A stretch of DNA of 64,000 bases. It comes from Dromiciops gliroides. Lineage: Eukaryota; Chordata; Mammalia; Microbiotheria; Microbiotheriidae. The position numbers and the translations under genes were made by a program. Each line of letters begins with the position of its first letter. The stretch's first letter is position 1. The stretch is taken from assembly GCF_019393635.1 (NCBI RefSeq), contig NC_057861.1, positions 363,118,453 to 363,182,452 on the forward strand. The letters are read 5' to 3'. Below, in pieces: positions 57,045 through 64,000 of the stretch. The notes beneath the pieces were generated by a model. The model was not told the DNA's origin. It did not search any database and was given only the letters and a program-made list of their open reading frames with translations.

Positions 57045-57555
57045 AAACGAGGTGGAAAAGTAGATGGAGAGTAATTTAAGAGGCATGCAGACAGCAGTGA
57101 GGAAAGGGTAAATAAGGTTGGGTATGAAATGTTTGAGGCTTTGAGGAGGCTTTATTATTGTTATTTTTATTATCATTATTTTGTTATCATCATTATAAAT
57201 TATTGCAGCTCAGTGGAGTTTTCACAAGAATCTCTTATTTCAGGTTAAACAACGTAAGTGACCATTATCATTCTCACTGCTCACAATGTCTAACGAAATG
57301 TTTCCAATTTTTTTATGTTATAGTATTGAACATTCTATTTCCTATAGAGAATAGAAAAATCAAACAAAAACAAAACAAAAATAAAACCTTTATCTGAGAC
57401 TTAACTTTTTTTTCAATGCTACTGGAGGCTCCCATATCATTCATGAATTTCACTGGACTGTCTTCTGCCTATGATTTTTTTTTTTGCAATTTTCATCTCT
57501 TTTTGCTTCCTTTATCCCTTCTAGTGGTGGACTTTCCACATTCCTTTCTTCTGCC
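57045..57555. other. Unassigned AT-rich DNA
   Basis: No recognisable element. Confidence 0.4.
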
Positions 57556-58917
57556 TTATTTTTCAATCCTGGTAGATATTACTTATTTAGCATTAACATA
57601 TGTGAAAGTATATTATAAGGCAGTAATCAAAACTATCTGTTATAGGCTAATAAATAGAAAGCTAGATAAATGGAAGAGTAGACATACAATTTACAGCAGC
57701 AAGTAAATATAGCAACCTTATATTTGACAAGTGGAAAAACACAAGATTTGAGGATAAGAATTTATTATTTGGTAAAAATTGTTGGAAAAATTGGAAAGTA
57801 GCATGACATAAATTGAACATAGACCAATATCTTACATCATTTACCAAGATAAGGTCAAAATAGATATGTGACATAGATAGAAAGGGAGATATTACAGGAA
57901 AATTTAAAGAACATGGAGCATATTACTTTTTAGACATGGATAGAAGAACAATTTATGAATAAACAAAATATAGCACAGTGAGGTGTAAAATGGATAACGT
58001 TTTTACATTAAATTTAAAAAGGGGTTGTATAAATCAAACAAATGTAGCCAAGATCAGAAACAAAAACAGAAAATTGGGGGGAAATTTTATAGAAAGTTTC
58101 TCAGATAAAGGACTCACATCTTAAATATATAAAGATGTTTGTCAAACCTACAAGAATATGAGTCATTCCTTAATTGATAAATAGTCAAAAGGTATGAACA
58201 GGAAGTTTTCTGATGAAGAAATAAAGACAATATATAGTCAGATAAAATGCTCTAAATCTTTACTGATTAGAGAACTGCAAATTAAAATATTCTTGAGATA
58301 TCATTGTAAACCTACCATATTGGCTAAAATGTTTGAAGGGGAAAGTGACTGATATTGGAAGGAATGTGGGAAAATGAGACACTAATTCATTGTCAGTTGA
58401 ATTTGGAACTGATCCAACCATTTTGGAGAGAAATCTGTAATTATGTCCAAAGAGTTATCCAACTGCCTATGCCCTTTGACCTAGAAATACCACTATTAAG
58501 TCTATTATCAAAGATGATTAGGGAAAAAGGAAAAGGAACTATATATTCTGAGGTGTTCAAATCACCTCTCTTTGTTGTGGCAAAGAACTGAAAACTGTGG
58601 GGATGCCTGTCAATTGGGGAATCACTAAACAAGTTGTAGTATATGATTACAATGAGATACTACTGTGCTATAAGAAATTATGAGTTCGATGATCTTAGAA
58701 AAAGTTGGATAGACTTGCAAGAAATAATGAAAAGAAAAATGAGCAGAATGAAGAGAACTTTGTACACAGTAAAAATAATATTGTTTTAAGAACAACTTTG
58801 ATTAAATAAGTCATAAAGTTATAAATACCCAAATTAACTACAAAGGACATATGAAGGAAAATACTATCTGCATCCAGAGAAAGAAATGATAAATAGAAGC
58901 ATGTATAGAATGATTTT

Positions 58918-58954
<37 letters not shown>
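58918..58954. repeat. (TA)n microsatellite
   Basis: About 17 TA units in the L1 3' UTR. Confidence 0.95.
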
Positions 58955-58957
<3 letters not shown>

Positions 58958-59142
58958 GTGTGTGCATGTATATATGTGTATATGTACACATGTCTAATAG
59001 CATCCATTTCTAGGGTTGGGAGAAAAAAAAAGACAAAAAGAAATTTACATGATAACTTTAATATATATTTAAAAGGAATAGCCAATTGTACATAATAGAT
59101 TTGCACTTTCATGTGCAATCATCTTTTTAAAAATATATTATG

Positions 59143-59280
59143 GGGGCAGCTAGATGGCACAGTGGATAGAGCACCGGCCCTGGAGTCAGGAGTACCTGAG
59201 TTCAAATCCGGCCTCAGACACTTAACACTTACTAGCTGTGTGACCCTAGGCAAGTCACTTAACCCCAATTGCCTCACTAA

Positions 59281-59314
<34 letters not shown>
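59143..59314 (+). mobile_element. tRNA-derived marsupial SINE, subfamily A
   Basis: Consensus-like, A-tail followed by TA expansion. TSD 'tatattatg' (59134-59142 and 59315-59323). Confidence 0.95.
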
Positions 59315-59325
59315 TATATTATGTA

Positions 59326-59467
59326 GGGGCAGCCAGGTGGTACAGTGGATAGAGCACCGGCCCTGTATTCAGGAGGACCTTAATTCAAATCTGGTTTCAG
59401 ACACTTGTCACTTACTAGCTGTGTGACCCTGGGCAAGTCAGTTAACCCCAATTGCCTCACTAAAAAA
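59326..59467 (+). mobile_element. tRNA-derived marsupial SINE, intermediate type
   Basis: Same orientation, 11 bp after the previous SINE. Candidate TSD 'tattatgta' / 'aatatgtaa'. Mixed A and B bases ('aggaggacctt' but 'aattgcctcact'). Confidence 0.93.
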
Positions 59468-59529
59468 ATATGTAATGGAAAGGCTTGTTTTGTTCCATAA
59501 ATTAAAAATAAAATAAAGAATTTTTTAAA

Positions 59530-60685
59530 AGGGACAGTGTGGGACAGCTGTAACATTAAAAAATTGGAACAATTAAGCCTAAAATATATTTTCCCATAAA
59601 AAATTTTATTAAATGAAATATTCAAATTAAAATGTTACAATTATTGTTGAATATTTATTGAACAAATTTTGGAATATACACATATTATATATGTACATAT
59701 ATACATTTATATGTATATTAATTATATTAGTCATATTAAATAGTTTTGTGTGTCATAAATATGTGTATCTTGCATATATGTATAGATGGGTAGTTAGACA
59801 GACATAGGCAAACAGAGACAGTTTGAAAAACTTATCTCAAGTTATGTAGGTTTATAAGTAATTATATATCTGTAGTCATCCACTGAAGTTCTACAGATTT
59901 CATCTTAGTGTAGAGATTACCCTGAATCGTGAAAGACTCTTCTGGTGGGGAATAAGCTGTAGCATATTCTACCTAGCTGAAAAGATCTTGAGTACACAGT
60001 CTACAGTGTACAGAATGCTTATCATCTAATAAATAACCAACATAAACTTTGAGATGTTCATTTCTTGGTTGACTTTGGGATAATGATGTTTTTTCATCAT
60101 GAACAACTCTCCAAAATATCTGCAAAAAAAGGTGAATGTACTGGGTATTCAAGACTTGTCCATAAATTACATAGATATTAAATGTAGGACCAGAAATGTG
60201 AGCCTGAGTCACATGCCCAAGTTTCCAAGTATATTTATTTATATTCTGCTTTTTAATTTTTTCTATATATTATTAGCATCATATTCTCTCATCTATACTT
60301 TTTAATGCTTTTTTATCTCATGCTTTATAGAAAATTCTGTAAAAAGATGGACTTTAGACCATTGATAAGGAATATAAAATTTAAGTTGAATAATTTCTAT
60401 TGGAAAGTAATATTAGATGTGTTTTTTCCTATTTCATGCTTACTGAAAAACCTGCAATGACCATATGGAATCTAGACGTGTATTACAAATAATATACAAA
60501 ATAAAGCTATGAAATTGCTCTTTTTAGCTTCTACATTCCAGTTTTTATTTGATACTTCCTGTCTCCTTACAAAAACAGCCCAAACAGTCACAAGTAGGGA
60601 TTTTATTTTTGTGTAACCCTTGTGTAAAATTCTCTAATATGGCACAAAATACCTGTGTAATATTTAAAGGTATATTCCATACACC
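59530..60685. other. Unassigned AT-rich DNA
   Basis: No recognisable element over about 1.15 kb. Confidence 0.45.
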
Positions 60686-60697
60686 TGATATAGTATT

Positions 60698-60838
60698 TTT
60701 TGCGGGGCAATAGGGGTTAAGCAACTTGCCCAGTGTCACACAGCTAGTAAGTGTCAAGTGTCTGAGGCTGGATTTGAACTCAGGTACTCCTGACTCCAGG
60801 GCCAGTGCTTTATCCACTGAGCCATCTAGCTGACCCCA
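60698..60838 (-). mobile_element. tRNA-derived marsupial SINE, intermediate type
   Basis: Reversed, very short tail. Perfect TSD 'atatagtatt' (60688-60697 and 60839-60848). Confidence 0.95.
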
Positions 60839-60949
60839 ATATAGTATTACAACCCAGGGTATCTGGAAACTTCATTATATGACAGAACCTTGAATTTCCT
60901 CAATTCTGATTGCAGCCACAAAGTTGATAAAGAGTAAGGAAGAAAAAAT

Positions 60950-60951
60950 AG

Positions 60952-60998
<47 letters not shown>

Positions 60999-61018
60999 TC
61001 TATCTATCTATCTGTCTC
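60950..61018. repeat. (TAC)n(TATC)n microsatellite
   Basis: About 15 TAC units, then TATC units. No trace of the (TAC)-tailed retroposon beside it. Confidence 0.95.
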
Positions 61019-61019
61019 T

Positions 61020-61770
61020 ATGTGTACACGCACACACACACATATTTACCACTTTTAAAATTAAAAAAAAGAACAACAAAAACAAAAACCCTTTCATTGG
61101 AGCTTATGGAAAATCCCAACATCTAACAATGTGAAAACTTTCTCTAATGATATATATAGCTAGGAGCATTTAGAATTCTGTAGTATGTAGGACTCTCAAA
61201 ACAGATTATGATCTTCATAGCATGATGTTATTGTGGTACAGTGTCCCAGTAGAATGACAGTCATTATCATCATTACCTCTCTCCAGTTCTTAGCTTTTCA
61301 TGTCAGTCAGTCTTCAATCTTTCTTTCCTCCATTTGTTTCCTTCCATTTCTCTGTTTCAGTTCTCCACAAATACTAATAGCTGTTGCTGTCCAGGGAAAA
61401 CATGCATTTGAGGTAAATCTTAGCATAGAAGGGGAGAAATATTTCAAAGTTTACTATTTAAACAGTTTTGCTATTAAAATGTATCACTCTGAAGATTTTT
61501 TCCTTATTCCTTACATTCCAGTAACACCTGCCATCAAAGAAAATTAACTCAGCAATTGGGACACAAACCAATTCTTCTCATTTTGTAATAGATACCCAAC
61601 ACTGACATTTGTTTGGGTCAGAATGAACACATAGTCTTTCTCCTTTCCTTAGTCCTTGACCTGTGGTTTTCAAATATGTCATCACTTTTTATGGGTCTTG
61701 AAAGATGATAAAACACTTCCATTTCCCTCTAATTGTTCCTTCAATCTTCCAAGCCCTTCTGAGACTAACT
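61020..61770. other. Unassigned DNA
   Basis: No gene or named repeat. Confidence 0.45.
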
Positions 61771-61771
61771 G

Positions 61772-61841
<70 letters not shown>

Positions 61842-61846
61842 ATGTG
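61771..61846. repeat. (GT)n microsatellite
   Basis: About 35 GT units with one TA break. Confidence 0.97.
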
Positions 61847-61959
61847 TTTTGATCTGTACCTGTGATTTCATTTGTATGAGGGAATTTGGGTGAATAAATT
61901 CCCTCAACCGATCCAGGTCAATATTAACTTTCCAATGTATGTTTCATTGGGAGGTTAGG

Positions 61960-62060
61960 CAATCTGTCCAGGATGACCCAACCAAAACATGTCAGTGGTA
62001 AACTTAATCCTAGGTTTTCTTGACTCTAAGGCAAGTTCAATATCTTACTATTCAATTTTC
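61960..62060 (-). repeat. MIR-type SINE fragment
   Basis: 'caatctgtccaggatgaccc' and 'tcttgactctaaggcaagttc' resemble the reversed MIR head half. Confidence 0.45.
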
Positions 62061-62104
62061 CCTTTATAGAATATGGTAATTAAAATGTCAAAGGTCTATT
62101 TATG

Positions 62105-62265
62105 ATTAATCAAACAATCAAGAAGCATTTATTAAGCACCTACTATGTGTCAGGTATGGTGCTAGGTAATAGTACAAAAATAAATATGGATTGATCCCTG
62201 CCCTCAGAAGATCTTGCATCAGAGTAGTCAAGATACATAAATATCTACAGAAACATCTTGATCAA
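62105..62265 (-). repeat. L2 3' end
   Basis: 'caatcaagaagcatttattaagcacctactatgtgtcagg', 'tgatccctgccctcagaagatc'; well preserved. Confidence 0.8.
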
Positions 62266-62685
62266 GATAGCCAGATACCCACAATCATCATGTTATGCTG
62301 ACAGAAAGGGAATGGGAAAAATTTAGTCTCTCCCTTATTTTTTATTCCATGAAAAAAAAAAAACAGTCCCCATCACATTTGTGTCTTTGGCTCATATAAA
62401 TTTGACTAGTCTCTCCAAAATTCATTGTTTCATTTTTATCATCCTCTAATGTATTATCTATATCTTTGTCTTATTGTTGTTTTTATTTGTGCTTTTATAA
62501 TACAATGGGTTTGTATTTGTATAAGGTAATTTGTGTTTGTATTAGATAATGGTTCTAGCAATTCAGGTCTTAAGTTTAGAAAATGAGAGACGTAGGGTCA
62601 TAGGGTAACACTATTTTGTTCTATCTGCAGAAAGCATTCATGAAAGTAAGTATAATTGTAATGTGGGTTACTTTGGTGAAAGAAC
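62266..62685. other. Unassigned DNA
   Basis: Nothing recognisable. Confidence 0.4.
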
Positions 62686-62689
62686 TTTT

Positions 62690-62815
62690 GACCACAAATT
62701 CCTAAGACTATCTGATCTCAGTTTCTTCATTTTTAAGTGGAAGGCTGGCATGGATGGTCTCCACAGTGATTTTTTTTTTAGAATTCTCAGCTCTAGGAGT
62801 CTATTTATCTCCTAC
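62690..62815 (+). repeat. MIR-type SINE fragment
   Basis: 'gatctcagtttcttcatttttaagtgg', 'catggatggtctcc', 'aattctcagctctaggagtc'. Confidence 0.55.
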
Positions 62816-62819
62816 TCAA

Positions 62820-64000
62820 CAGATTAGGCCAGAATCCTTTTTATTCTTTCATTGCTCTGCCAAGATCTGTAACTAGGTATGAAGAAGTTTATTGGGTTGG
62901 GCTACATTGCATAATGAATAGGAGCTGGACTGTGTCTTTATTATAGGTTAAAAGGCCTAGACAAAACTTCTTAGGACCTTGGGAGAGTGACTCAGGCCCT
63001 GTAAAAGGTATCTCTTTGAATTCACAAAACAGTGGAAGTTTAAGGTACAGCTGTAAGTGTAAGTCGAGAATGCTTTCTCTGTAGATGACTATGTTCAGCC
63101 TTTTTATAAGAAGTGATTGAATTCCAGTTTAGGTAATTATGTTCTCTTTAGTTACATTCCACATGCAGACTCAATTTAGCCTTGCATTTTTTTAAATTTC
63201 CTGTTCCAAACTTTTGAATAGGCTTGTGTTTATGAATAGCTTTGGATGAGGCGATCCTTGCAAAGCCTGTGGTGACTCGAACCACTTGTGAAGAATGAAA
63301 GAAAACATATATCTAATTACTAAAGGGATGCTTTAAATCACTTGGGTTTCACAAAATTGTTTTTCCATCTTGTTGAACCAATTTTCCTTCCAGATCCTAT
63401 AAGCCTCTGGAATCTTCTATTCCCTCATGTTAGTATTGGGAGTGAAGCCAAGTCTACTTGTAGAAGAAAACTACCAAACAAACATCTTTCTTCCTGTTCG
63501 AGTTAAGGTCTTATTATTCTTGATCTTGCAAACACAACTTCTCGGAAAACGATAGAAGAAGTTCTATAAGTGAAAGAGAGATTGATGAGAGTGCTGAGAA
63601 AGGTGACATTTTTTCTTTGAAAGGTGTTGGAGATTCTGATCAAATCCATCAATGAAAAATGGAGTGTAGGCCAAAACACATGAAGCTGTCCTGATAACAC
63701 TCTAAATCACAGTGATATCTGAAACAGAACACTTCACAGAATTTTAATCAGAATTTTCCCTTAGCACTAGGCAAATGTCATTTAGTGAAAAGATGTTCAA
63801 CCTATCTTCTTTTTATGAACTTTCTTGGCAGGAAAGGTAATCAAGAATGCAGACTGATGGGGCACTATATATAGTGATAGAAGACTTTGAAAACTCCCAC
63901 ATTGCCTTCTTCTCTTCTCCTTGTTTTCATTGTCCTTGTTGCTGTCCAAGGTGGGGCAACAACACAAAGTAATGGAATGCCCACTACTTCTTAAGTGACA
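62820..64000. other. Unassigned, unique-looking DNA
   Basis: No repeat recognised. 63.36-63.72 kb holds a 65-codon minus-strand frame (63503-63700) without a recognisable domain. This end of the window is a reasonable place to look for conserved non-coding DNA or an exon nearby. Confidence 0.45.

Larger units (their letters stand above)
57560..59525 (+). mobile_element. L1 3' region with nested SINEs
   Basis: Sense L1: the ORF2 end with 'gcagtaatcaaaactatctg', 'aatattcttgagatatcattg', 'ccaaccattttggagagaaatctg', 'cctatgccctttgacctag' and 'atgcctgtcaattgggg'. The 3' UTR then runs to 'tttcatgtgcaatcatc' and, beyond two SINEs, 'tggaaaggcttgttttgttccataaattaaaaataaaata' to about 59525. Stops throughout. 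A TA tract has expanded at 58918-58954. Confidence 0.82.

Noticed and set aside
60950..61018. Third copy of the (TAC)n-tailed retroposon
   Set aside because: Only the TAC repeat is present; none of the retroposon body adjoins it.
63503..63700. 65-codon minus ORF near the window end
   Set aside because: No family likeness; stop-rich surroundings.

Overview
This window is mammalian, almost certainly marsupial, non-coding DNA. It is AT-rich and I find no intact host gene, no intact exon, no CRISPR array and no prokaryotic signal. Organism evidence: about two dozen copies of a tRNA-headed SINE whose head reads GGGGCAGCTAGGTGGC and whose tail reads CTTAACCCCAATTGCC or CTTAACCCTCATTGCC (WSINE1/WALLSI/SINE1_MD type), MAR1-type SINEs with a BovB-like tail, a BovB/RTE reverse-transcriptase relic, HAL1-type half-L1 elements, and long recognisable L2 and CR1/L3 remnants. 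Family names come from recognition, not a database search; an Australian marsupial is favoured but not proven.

Layout. 0-10 kb: an old L2 LINE broken by a HAL1-like element on the minus strand, with one SINE inside it and another beside it; then L2 3' sequence, an LTR-like block (about 6.8-7.9 kb) and L1 3' fragments. 10-20 kb: CR1/L3 remnant, CORE-SINEs, a second HAL1-like copy on the plus strand (14.2-16.4 kb) and MIR/L2 debris. 20-32 kb: two copies of a 693-bp (full) retroposon in opposite orientation, a small patchwork at 21.6 kb that looks copied from neighbouring DNA, CR1/L3, two hAT-like DNA transposon relics, many SINEs and a large compound microsatellite. 32-39 kb: mostly unique AT-rich DNA with a few SINEs. 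39-48 kb: a 7SL RNA pseudogene with an expanded GAA/TTC tract, a nearly 2.8-kb L2 broken by a SINE and a solo LTR, an inverted SINE pair, L1 3' ends and a BovB relic beside a MAR1 SINE. 48-64 kb: L1 3' ends, a LINE C-terminal relic, a long L1 3' end with two tandem SINEs, large TA/GT microsatellites and unique DNA.

Nothing here works together as a gene system. The functional logic is that of mobile elements: L1-type machinery supplied the HAL1, SINE and 7SL copies, BovB/RTE machinery is the likely mover of MAR1, and L2/L3 the older CORE-SINEs. Target-site duplications (TSDs) are visible for many insertions and let the order of nesting be read directly. The most unusual observations are the templated patchwork at 21.6 kb, three independent L1-type insertions at the same internal L2 position, and the inverted retroposon pair.
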